A DNA stretch of 64,000 nucleotides, from positions 918,429 to 982,428 of the forward strand of contig JAQSEB010000093.1 of assembly GCA_030063045.1 (NCBI GenBank). Reading direction: 5' to 3'. Of the stretch, positions 23,406-37,063 are shown piece by piece; position 1 is the first letter of the stretch, and each line of letters starts with the position of its first letter. The notes under the pieces were generated by a model. It saw only the letters and a program-made list of their open reading frames with translations. It ran no database searches and was not told where the DNA came from. The position numbers and the translations under genes are program-made. The stretch is from Pratylenchus scribneri (taxonomy: Eukaryota; Nematoda; Chromadorea; Rhabditida; Pratylenchidae).

Positions 23406-26400
23406 TCATTTTGCCGGTTTGTACAGGGCGGCCAATTGGGTGAGCTGATTGCCAATGTTGTGGTAGAATGCGGCCTGTTGACTGAAGAATGCACCGAACA
23501 TTGTGGCCAAATCCAAGTCTCTTTCCTCTTGTTGATGTTGAATTTCGGCCAACATTACATGGGAGCAGACGTCGACGCGGGAACGAATTTGGTCGGCATC
23601 CTCCACTGATATTTTTCCTTCATTTTGAAGTTTCTCATTTTCGCGCACTTTTGCCAAGACTGACTGAAATTATTAGAACAATTATTTTTGAATAAATTGA
23701 TAATTTTGCGAACCTTATGAACATTGACCACATCGGGAATGCCCGCGTAAATGCCTTTTGTGACGAATAGAAAGTCCAGCAATTGTTCCAAATCGCGTCG
23801 ACCATGTTCCTATAATTTAATTAAAAATTAATAAGAGAAGAGTAAATTAAGGCAATCCCGAATGGCGAAATATTAAAAAACAAAGTTATAAACAATTTAC
23901 AAATCAGAATTACAATTACAATCGCAAATCAGAATTACAATTACAATCGCAAATCAGAATTACAATTACAATCGCAAATCATAATTACAAATACAATTTA
24001 CAAATCAGAATTACAATTACAATCGCAAATCAGAATTACAATCGCAAATCAGAATTACAATTACAATCGCAAAAAAATCAGAATTACAATCGCAAATCAG
24101 AATTACAATCGCAAATCAGAATTACAATCGCAAATCAGAATTACAATTACAATCGCAAATCAGAATTACAATTACAATCGCAAATCAGAATTACAATCGC
24201 AAATCAGAATTACAATTACAATCGCAAATCAGAATTACAATTACAATCGCAAATCAGAATTACAATTACAATCGCAAATCAGAATTACAATTACAATTTC
24301 AAATCATAATTACAAATACAATTTACAAATCAGAATTACAATTACAATCGCAAAAAAATCAGAATTACAATCGCAAATCAGAATTACAATCGCAAATCAG
24401 AATTACAATTACAATCGCAAATCAGAATTACAATTACAATCGCAAATCAGAATTACAATCGCAAATCAGAATTACAATTACAATCGCAAATCAGAATTAC
24501 AATTACAATCGCAAATCAGAATTACAATTACAATCGCAAATCAGAATTACAATTACAATCGCAAATCAGAATTACAATTACAATCGCAAATCAGAATTAC
24601 AATTACAATCGCAAATCAGAATTACAATCGCAAATCAGAATTACAATTACAATCGCAAATCAGAATTACAATTACAATCGCAAATCAGAATTACAATTAC
24701 AATCGCAAATCAGAATTACAATTACAATCGCAAATCAGAATTACAATTACAATCGCAAATCAGAAAAATTACAATCGCAAATCAGAAAAATTACAATTGC
24801 AAATCAGAATTACAATTAAAATCGCAAATCAGAATTACAATTACAAATCAGAATAAATTTAGATATTTCATAGAAGTATGGACAAAAAATGATCAGGTAC
24901 TTACTTTTACTACTTATTATATCCCCTTTTTCTCCTCATAATTTAATTAATTACCTCATGTTGGCCTCCAATTTTATGCAGCATATGCGCACTTGTTTTG
25001 ATGGCAATTTTGACCGGATTATTGACTTTAATTTGAGAAAATATTATATATTCCTTGAAAAAATTCAAAACCTTGAGTTTGGTCCTGTTCCAGGGATTGG
25101 CCCAATGCATCAAATGCGGCTCCAACTTTTTGCCAATTTGTTTTGTAGGCTAAAATTGCAAAAATTATTATTCACATTTATTATTTTATGTAATTTACGT
25201 CCAATCAATCGTTTTTGTGTCTCCGCCATTCGCTCATAAACAATTCGTAGGCTTTCCTCAAGGCTGCGCGAGCATCGGGCGAATTGTTCGATTTGTCGTT
25301 CTCTAAAAAGAAACAATTATTCTTATAATTTCAATTTCAATGGATGATGATCCACCCAACAAGCAAAGAACCCCCAAACTTACACATTCAACGAATCCAG
25401 TGGAGCATCGGGAGCGGAAATGCAGTTGAAGAAATTGCCGCCAACATATTCATCCTTCTCTGCTTGCCTTTTGCCCTTTTTCCATTTGGCTTCATCCGTG
25501 CAAAGCATAAAATGGCGCCAAACTTCGGATTGACTCAGCACTGGATGGCGGCAAATTTTGTTGACCCAAAGTTGGAGAATCTATTATATTAAGGAGTGTT
25601 AATATATTTGAAATGGGCGAAAATAGTAAACTAACCGAGCGACGATGTTCAATCAAATCTTCTTCGTATCGTCCTAAAATATTGTGGATAATTAATTCAA
25701 TATGAAAAATGGGGGTCAACCAAGAAGAGAAACGACCCAAAAAACCTAAACTCAGAATATTCTAAAGTTCAAAAAAAAAAATAAACAAAATCAAGAAGGC
25801 TTATCTTCATAAATTAATTTTGGTTATGTTTGGTCAGTTTAGGTCAGACTAGGAGTTATAGTAGCTGTCTGTGTATTGGAAAAAATTCGGAAGTACAAAA
25901 TAGCGTCAAAAATGGACATGAACAATTTTATAAATCAATGTAGAACTTTTTGGGTTATTTTTTGGTGTAAGAGTTTAATGGGTGTGCAGATCTTTTGGGT
26001 TAATCTCAAAAATTAGAAAGCCTCACAAACCTGCGACTTGTTTTTCGGGCAATGGCGGAATTGGAATGAGCAAATATTTGTTGGCCAATTGTAGTTGAAG
26101 CCAATCGAAATGTTTGTAGCGGCGTGACACTTGAATTCCATTCAGGGATGAGGTAAGCGAATAGGCAATGAAACTCTGAAAATGGCCAATAAAATTAGAA
26201 ATATTTATTTTCAATTTTAAACCTTTAATCCTTTCAATTTGGACTCCTTTTTGGGCTTTGTGATCATGCAAGTGTAAAATTCCGTAGGTGCCTGCCAAGT
26301 TGAAATGCCGCCATTTGCCTGAAAATGTTAAATTTATTCAATTGAATATTTTGAAAACACTGACCAGAACAATTTCATGCCGTTCCCCGGGTGACGATGT

Positions 26401-29343
26401 GAATTTGGCGGTGGCCAAAATGTATCCTTGCATTCCGGTTTTCACAAAATTTGAGAATCTTAAAAGTTCAGAATTTTTAATGCGTATTAAATTTTTGGAT
26501 AATAAAAACCCAAATGTTTTAAATCAATTCATTAATTTTACCTGTTCAAATTCTTCATCCGAGTTGTTCCGCCCGCACCGGTCATTGATTGTTGTTTGCT
26601 ACTGGTCGAGATTGAAGCGGTCTCCGGTCCCGTTGAACGACTTCGGGCGGCCATTCTTTGAGCTGCTCCGGCGCCACCAGCAAATGAATGTGCCCCAGTG
26701 AATTCCTGAAAATTAATTTGATTAATTAAATATAAATTTTAATAATTAAACAAATTTACAACACAATTAATAAGGTAGAGGCCCCCGGAATGAGTCCCAA
26801 TTTTTATTTAATTAATTCGCTAATTTTCACAACACAATTTTACATTGACAAAATATAATTCACGCTTAAACCGACAACATCAATACTAGCCTGCCCCGCA
26901 TTTTTAGCTGATGAGGTGGGCGATTCCGCCTCCAAATCACTTTGAATGTCCAGAGAATGTCTGGCAGTGGCTTTGGATTTTTGTTGCTGTTCCTCCGCTT
27001 CCGATGCATTTTCGGCATCTTGGTTATCCACGCTTTCCTCTTTTGTTTGTCGATTTTGGGTGTTTTCAGCGCGACGCTTTGATTTTTATATTCCAATATT
27101 ATTTTTTTAAGAAAAAAAACCTACTATGGAATTTTGCAATTTTTGATGTGAAAAAATCATTTTTATTACTTTATTCTTTACTAGTATTGGACCTTGGACC
27201 AGGACATTCTCCCCCCTTTGCTATCAACTATGCCCAAATTGGTTTTTTGTTGAGGGAATGGACCCCAAAAAACAACAATAGGGCCTATAATGAAAGCAAA
27301 ATCTCTTCCCCTTCTTATCCCTTCTATTTTTGGGTCAACTAATTTTTGAAAAAATATTTACAAAAAAATACCCACCGCAACTTCCTCGTCCTCATCCGAC
27401 CATTCATCGTCAAAATCGTCCTCAAAATTGGATGAGGCCACCGTGCTCGACATCGTTTTGCTCAGCGTGGAACCAGCAGCTCCCAGCGCATTTTGACCAT
27501 TTTTTGTCACATATGAAGCTAAATATTTGGGAAATTGAATTGAAAAATGATTAAATTAAATTAATACGTGGAACAATTGCAGCCGGACTCGGATCATCCC
27601 AGGCATCCAATCCAGGCAATGGAGGTGGAGCTTAAATTAATGAAGATTATTCGAATAAGCAAATTTATTCCCCAGAGTTCAGGCCTTATTTGTCGTTGTT
27701 TTATAAAAAACTATCAAGCATTTGAACCAATAAATTAAAGAACAGACTCTTGGCAATTTAATGGTATTAGTTTTACTAAATTGTTCCCGGTGAGTTTTTG
27801 CTTTTTGTTCAAAAACCATTTTAGCGAAATTTTCAATGGTTTTTGAGCAAAACTCCAACAATTCTGAACCAATTGAAATTAATATCATTAATAGCCAGAC
27901 GTCAGCTCTTTAATCTAATCACAAAATCATCAAAATTGGTTCAGTGATGTTATTTATAACGGCGACAAATTAAGTTTGTATCCTTATCTCTTTAATTCAA
28001 ATCACAAACCCGAATTTGGAGGGGCACTGGCAGTGGGCGTTGAGTCTGGCGGGAATGAATAAGTGGCAGCAACATTGGTGGACGAAGAACCGGCAAAAGA
28101 CGAAGGAAGCGGTGGAGGTGCAATCGGCGGTGGTCCACTTGTTTCCTGAATAAATTAAAAATTAATTTGAATATTTTTAATAATTTTGAGAATAGGAAAG
28201 AAGAGGAAGATGATGAAGAATATAAATGGTTCAAGGGAGCACCAAAAGTGCGGGTGTAAGGGTTGTGGCGGCCGCATGTCTGGTCATTCCCAATAGCCAT
28301 TGCCGTGATTGAGAACGGCGCCGTTGGGTAGCCGCTCGACGCAAAATTGACGTAGATATGGAGCGGGGAAAATTTGTTGTTGGGAGGCAGACGCTTCCCC
28401 TTTTTGGATGATCAAAATTGTTTTTTATGAATTTGTTAAAAAAATACCTCGGCGTAGTTAAAAGTGATTTAATGGCGATGACTCGATCCGTAGATGGATC
28501 CAGCACTTGAACTTGACCAACTAATTGGCCGCCAAGGGGGGCTAAAAGTGCAGCACCCGGAGTAAATTTTGACGGGTCAAGGACGGAACATGTATGGCGC
28601 CGGACGAGCAGCGACCGACGGCGTTGACCAGAATGATGATGATGATGGTCATTTGAATTTGAGGTGGTCGAACTGCTGCAACCTTCCAGTCCTCGGCGAA
28701 GCGAGGAAGCAAAAAGCATTTTTTATGGAATCAACCAAATTGGTTGGTATGAAAAAAGGAAAGAAGCTAAGTTGGAAGATAACAATTGAAAAGGAAGATG
28801 GGATAAAAAAGTCAGATGACGAACTAGGAAGAAGAAAGGATTTCAAAGAAATAGAGGACATTAGGCCCGGGGGCCGGATGGAGGCCAGTGGTTTGGGCGC
28901 ATCCGCCAGACTTCCGCTGGCCGCTTTTTCCCTTCCTCTTCCATGGCCCAATTCCATTTCAAATGGATTTGCTTTCATTCAATTTAAAAAAGCCAAACGC
29001 CATCGAGAGGCGAGAATATATAGATAGAGAATATAAAGCATATAATATGGCAAGAAGTGGATTTAAAGATTTTTGAAATAATTATTAAAAACAAACTTGT
29101 GATGATGCGGTGATTTTGGAGACATAACTGGCTGGGAACAATCCGACTTTGCCCTTTGCATTTCTGCCCTCCACCCAACCGCCTTCAATGCCCTGAACAT
29201 ATTCAATTTAAAACATTAATTAAAGTGGCTTTTACCTCTCGAAGTATTGCCAAAATTTCGCCGGTCCGGATTGTCAGCTCACCACTTCCCGGTTGCGCAT
29301 CGAAGTCAAATTCGGCTTTAGCTTGGTATTTACTTTGGGACAT
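23406..29343 (-). CDS. lst-4: Sorting nexin LST-4/SNX9 (SH3-PX-BAR)
   Basis: Exons in transcript order: 29343-29236, 29192-29097, 28145-28010, 27630-27568, 27518-27376, 27076-26891, 26705-26542, 26458-26365, 26318-26223, 26175-26031, 25673-25636, 25580-25384, 25302-25199, 25149-25072, 25025-24955, 23809-23714, 23663-23406 (690 residues, all phases consistent). The N-terminal SH3 (about 6-62) has AEFDFDAQPGSGEL and GWVEGRNAKGKVGLFPASYV. A Pro-rich and acidic linker follows, with WDDPSP and DDFDDEWSDEDEE. The PX domain starts RFSNFVKTGMQGYI and has RRYKHFDWL and PPLPEK. The BAR helices end the protein. SNX9-class proteins bind phosphoinositides, bend membrane and recruit dynamin in endocytosis; LST-4 also acts in worm Notch-linked trafficking and corpse clearance. 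Intron 26706-26890 has a GC donor. A minisatellite fills the intron 23810-24954. Confidence 0.9.
23890..24860 (+). repeat. 25/19-bp minisatellite in an lst-4 intron
   Basis: The basic unit starts AAATCAGAATTACAATTA and ends CAATCGC (25 bp). A 19-bp form lacks one CAATTA. A larger block containing CATAATTACAAATACAATTT and a CAAAAAAATCAG variant occurs twice (about 23980-24110 and 24300-24400), so the array expanded by a higher-order duplication of about 320 bp. The same unit fills a dpy-21 intron at 37.85-38.96 kb. Confidence 0.95.
27690..27975. repeat. Family B inverted-repeat element in an lst-4 intron
   Basis: The left arm (AACCAATAAATTAAAGAACA) and the right arm (CACAAAATCATCAAAATTGG, then GGCGACAAATTAAG) are imperfect inverted repeats around an AT-rich middle. 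It lies in intron 27631-28009 and is noncoding. Confidence 0.55.
28146..29096. other. Large lst-4 intron with unexplained open frames
   Basis: The flanking lst-4 exons join in frame without this DNA (SSQ then ETSGPPP). Yet 28231-28719 is open on the minus strand for 162 codons with a His-Arg-rich then hydrophobic translation, and 28569-29027 is open on the plus strand. A minus-strand donor at 28447 and acceptor near 28396 look usable but do not fit the phase of the next lst-4 exon. It could be a nested gene fragment or compositional openness. I do not recognise a family. Confidence 0.35.
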
Positions 29344-30545
29344 GCAGAATTGTATTTTAAAATAAGTCTCTAAAATTAAAATGAAAATAATTAACACGTT
29401 AATTAGTAGGTAATTCATTGCTGGAGTCAAATTCATTAATGAATCATTGGGGAGTAATTTCGCTCATTAATCATCGCTTCTCGCGTGGGTTTTTTACTTT
29501 TTATGGCCCTTATTATGGGAGGGAGGGAAGGAAATAAGGAATGCAAATGTCAGTAAGCATTTTTTATTGTGATTGCTTTTTTGCACTGATTGATTATGTG
29601 AAGAATATGAAGCATAATAAATCTTAATAAGTATTGATTGATTGTGAATGCTTTTTATTGGAGTCATCGGTTCGATTTCTAATTGATTGTTATATAATCA
29701 TCGCGCTTAAAAGTCAACTATTTATTTTGGGTTTTTGGCACTGATTTTATGATGGTAAAATAAGCAAAAATGGCATGGCAAAAGGCAAGCCGTGTCGTGC
29801 AATCTGCAATGGCGTCCTTTTTTTTAATCGATAATGGATCTATTGTCTAATTCATTACGTAATGCAAATTAAATTACTTTACTCGAAGATCAATCAATCA
29901 ATATTCCTTGTTGCTTGTTCTTCGGCTTTTTAAAGCATTAAAGCAAAGCCGGTTGGAAATTTCAATTAGATTTTTTGATGACTCATTTGGTAAAAATTAA
30001 TAATGGAATGCAAAAATAAATATTTGATTCTGCTTTCATAAAACAACTTCGAGAATAGAATGTGCGGTGAAGAAGAACGCCAAAAAACATTCTTTTGGGA
30101 ATTGACTCTGCATTTACAACATTGGCTTTTTCCTTGGCTTCTTCTTTTGCCATGCCGCCGGCCCCCCACACATTGTGAATCCATTTTTTGAGAGAATTGG
30201 CCAAGGCTTTGGCGGGCACCAAGCCAATAGAATCGTCTTTTCTTTCCCTCCAATGAAAGGGGGCCCCCTAGGCATTCAATTTGACCCAGCCACTCAACTC
30301 AATATTTTCTTTTGGAATTTTAAAAAAGGGCATCGAGAAGTTGAAAAGCCAAACACTTTTATTGGTTTTAAATTTATGTGGATGTACTTCTCATTTTTTT
30401 TTTAAATAAATGTGTTTGTTCTATATATTCCGGATGGATTTAATTATTTTGACGTATTAAAGTTTAAATAAGTCTGCATGAATTTATTAACAAAATTATT
30501 CAAAATTTAAAAATAAAAACAATTTGTCTTGGAAATAATATTTGG
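29344..30545. other. Intergenic region between lst-4 and RPC4
   Basis: This holds the probable lst-4 promoter and the RPC4 3' end. A minus-strand frame (about 29983-30222) reads coherently, with KALANSLKKWIHNVWGAGG and KEEAKEKANVVNAES, but a second frame is also open. I recognise no family, so I do not call a gene. Confidence 0.35.
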
Positions 30546-32288
30546 TCATCTCTTATTATTATTTTTGGGTAATTTTGCCTCTTCTCTTTTTCGTTTCATT
30601 TCCTCTTCCAAAATGCATTTTAAGTCAAAGGAGCAGACAAATTGATGAGGCAATGGGCCGAGCAGATGTGCAATGTTTCTCCTCTCCGTGGTGGAAGTGA
30701 AATCAACTAAAAAATTGAGGAATTATTTTTAATATTTTTGGGGTGAATACCAAGATGGCCAGCAGAATTGTTGGATGCCAAATGACCAAATGCGGCGTTG
30801 TTTTTGATTGGTGGTTCCGAATTGGCAGATGATGATGGTGCATTGGGGCTGTGGAATGAATTGGCCAACAATGAATTTTGTTGCTTTCCACCGCCACTTT
30901 CTATCCTCAAAAGTGTCTAAAAAATCGTTTAATTTGAATAATTTTGGTTTAAAAACCTCAAAGCAATCACTTGGAATGGCCTCAGCAATGTCCATCCTCT
31001 GTCCACCAATATTCATCATAATTCGACCGCTGCGAAGGAATTGAAGTTTGCCAATTTTGGAGTGGGCCGGAAAAAATTCCAAACAATTTTTCTGTTCGTC
31101 CTCTTTTTGCGATTGTTTCGTTTGTTGTTGATTCTTTTGTTGGTCGATGATGTTGGATGTCGAAGATTCCATCATATTATCATTGGTTGCATTTTCTCCT
31201 CTCATCGATTGGCTTTGGCCCATCCGAAAAATGCTGGATGGAATTTGAAATAACATCAATGGACTTGGAGCATCATTTGCTGCTTAAAAATGAGGAGAGA
31301 AATTTATTTTTAATTATTTAAAAATTCCCTACAATTCATTATTCCGCGAATGCTTTTTCCGGCCTTCAGAAATTTTGCCTCCTTTTGGTCATCGTTTTTG
31401 TCGTCACTAATAATTTAATTAATTATTATTTTAACTTTTAAATGTTTACCAAATCATTCCCGCCTCATCCTCTTCATCCTTCTTCCCATGGATTATTTTA
31501 TGAAATTGTGACGCTTCATTTGTTGGCAAAACCAATGGCATTTGGTCGGCCTTTTGCAAATCCGAAATGAACTAAAATTCATATTTAGATAATTAAAAAC
31601 CATAAATTATTCCTTACATTTTCCCGGACCAATTCATTCAATTCTTCATTGTCAAATTCATCATCCGATTGCCAAATTTCCTCATATGGATTTTCGAATT
31701 TTCTTTCAATTTTTGGTTTTTTCTCGGCCACGACGACAGGCGAAATTGATTTCTTTTCATCAATTTTTGCATCAATTTTTGTTTCATGCAAATCTGCCTC
31801 CAATTTGCCAATAATAATTTCTTCTCCTATAAATATTTTTGTGAATTCATTGTTTAAATTTAATTTACCATTCATTTGCTGATGCCGTCCTTTAGAAGAT
31901 TTGTTGGCTGGATGGCCCGTCTCATCAGTGCCAATTCCACAAGAGAAAACTCCTTCAGATTTAACAATTGTTGATGAAGTTGTTTGGCCATCATTTCCTC
32001 CTGCACCACGATTCGCTGTCCTTCTGCTATTTCCATGTTTTCTTCCGTCCACTTTCTTCCTCGGTGATTTCTCTTCCTTTTTTACATAAGCATTTGATGC
32101 AGTTGGCCTAAATAATTGGATTTATTTGCTTAATTAAATTGTCCAAACTTAATATCAGCCCATTTCGGTGTAGAAATACTGCCCGCAGCCGCAATATTCG
32201 GTACAATTTGTCGACGTGTACTGCTTGAAGATGTTGATGCCGGAACATTCGTTCCATTTTTTGCTGCCGAAATAGGTCTTTTCCTCAT
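30546..32288 (-). CDS. polr3d: RNA polymerase III subunit RPC4 (POLR3D-like)
   Basis: Transcript order: 32288-32149, 32107-31869, 31826-31618, 31571 to about 31450, 31406-31333, 31282-30957, 30916-30751, 30706-30546, about 478 residues. One edge of the fourth exon is uncertain by a base; the flanking phases require 122 bp there. The N-terminal half is basic and Ser-rich. The C-terminal half has the RPC4 signature: QMPLVLP, then SKIGKLQFLRSGRIMMNIGG, a weakly conserved insert rich in Asn and Ser, and a final LLGPLPHQFVCSFD block. RPC4 pairs with RPC5 (POLR3E) in the TFIIF-like module of Pol III and is needed for promoter opening, termination and reinitiation at tRNA and 5S genes. It diverges from the MELK gene across about 650 bp. 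Confidence 0.85.
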
Positions 32289-32937
32289 TTTTATTCAATC
32301 TGGGATTATCTATAATTTTAAATTGTATTTAATTTTGTTAAATCTAGAATTTGGTAATTTCGGCATTTGTTGTTGTTTGTTCACAGATTTTGGCCAAAAA
32401 AAATGTCGAAAAAATGATGCAACGCATGCAATTTTTTTATTATTATTTTTTGGATGGGATGTTAAGTCATTCGTGCAAAAAATAAAATTTAAAAATTTAT
32501 AAAAAGCTCGATCGAGGATCGATCGAATTGGATTCTTCTGCTGCTGATCTACTGATCATTCATAAAAAATTTGGTTGAATTCTTACCTAGAGCAGCCAGA
32601 TAAAAGTCTTATTTATGCTAAGAAAACTTAGAATCCATGAAATAATTAGTAAAAAAAATTATAAATGAGAAGTGAGACTAAAAATTAATAAAAAAAAGAC
32701 CGATTTCCTGAACAAATTCTGGTCCAGTTCCAGTTCTGCTGCTGATAATTCTTTCAGTTACAGCCAGAATTGTCAAAATTATTCTTAAATCCCTAAATAA
32801 TTATTAAAAACCCAATTGTGGCTTTTTGAAAGTTAAAAAATCAACTTAAAAACTTTCATCAAATGACAAAATCCCCAATTCTTATTCAGATTTTTATTTG
32901 TAAAATTCCTTGATTAGTATTAACACATTAAATTAAA
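32289..32937. promoter_or_regulatory. Divergent promoter region between RPC4 and MELK
   Basis: About 650 bp separate the two start codons, so both promoters must lie here. The imperfect palindrome GCTCGATCGAGGATCGATCG near 32508-32527 stands out from the AT-rich background. I cannot assign a factor to it. Confidence 0.5.
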
Positions 32938-36323
<3,386 letters not shown>

Positions 36324-37063
36324 TCATCAAAATTGATTTGAAACGAAATGAAGAATTTTTGTTCTAATGCCTTATATTTATTCTTATATTGGCCTTTCAT
36401 CATTATATTGGTTTACTAAAAAGTATTTTTTACTCTTATTTATATCTTTTTTTTTGAATAAATAAAAATTCCAATAATATGAATTTGGGGGATAAATAGG
36501 GTGTAAATGATATTGACGATCGAATTGAATTTGAAGAACGTAATGGCGAAATAAAACGATTATTCACCGATGCCATATCAAGAGTCAAGGCTTTAAGCCG
36601 TTCCTTTGAGCCGTAGCTCAACAAGGAACTAATCTGAGAAGGCGATAAAACATTGTAAAGTCTAAAGTGCTCCTCTATAGCTTTTCGAAATTTTATTTTA
36701 TATTAAATTCAGGCATGTAAAACTAACTTTTTTTATGAGAAAAAAGCCGCTTAATTTATAATTGTTTTTTAACATTTCAAAAAATTAAAAATGGGTGCAA
36801 TCCGCAATCGAAAAACCCCTTTGGAATTTATCAAAATTTTTAAATTCATCAGAAAATACAATAACAAATATTTTATTCCGATATTACGAATTAAAAGGGT
36901 ATATTAAAGAGAGTTTGGGGTGTAGCTGCAGGAGACTAGGAACAAAAAAATGAGATTTTTTGGTGGAGGTTTGGAAGATCAATTAAAATGGAAGATCATT
37001 TTGGGATAAAATAGAGGTGATTAAATGCAATTTTTTGGAATAATTTGTTGATTGTGATTAAAA
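36324..37063. other. Convergent 3' region between MELK and dpy-21
   Basis: Two genes end toward each other here. About 36600-36795 matches one arm plus the centre of a family A element (TAGCTCAACAAGGAACTAAT onward), so a half copy is present. No coding sequence is seen. Confidence 0.5.

Noticed and set aside
23890..24860. CRISPR-like array (short regular repeats)
   Set aside because: There are no unique spacers; repeats abut directly and the host is a eukaryote. It is a minisatellite.
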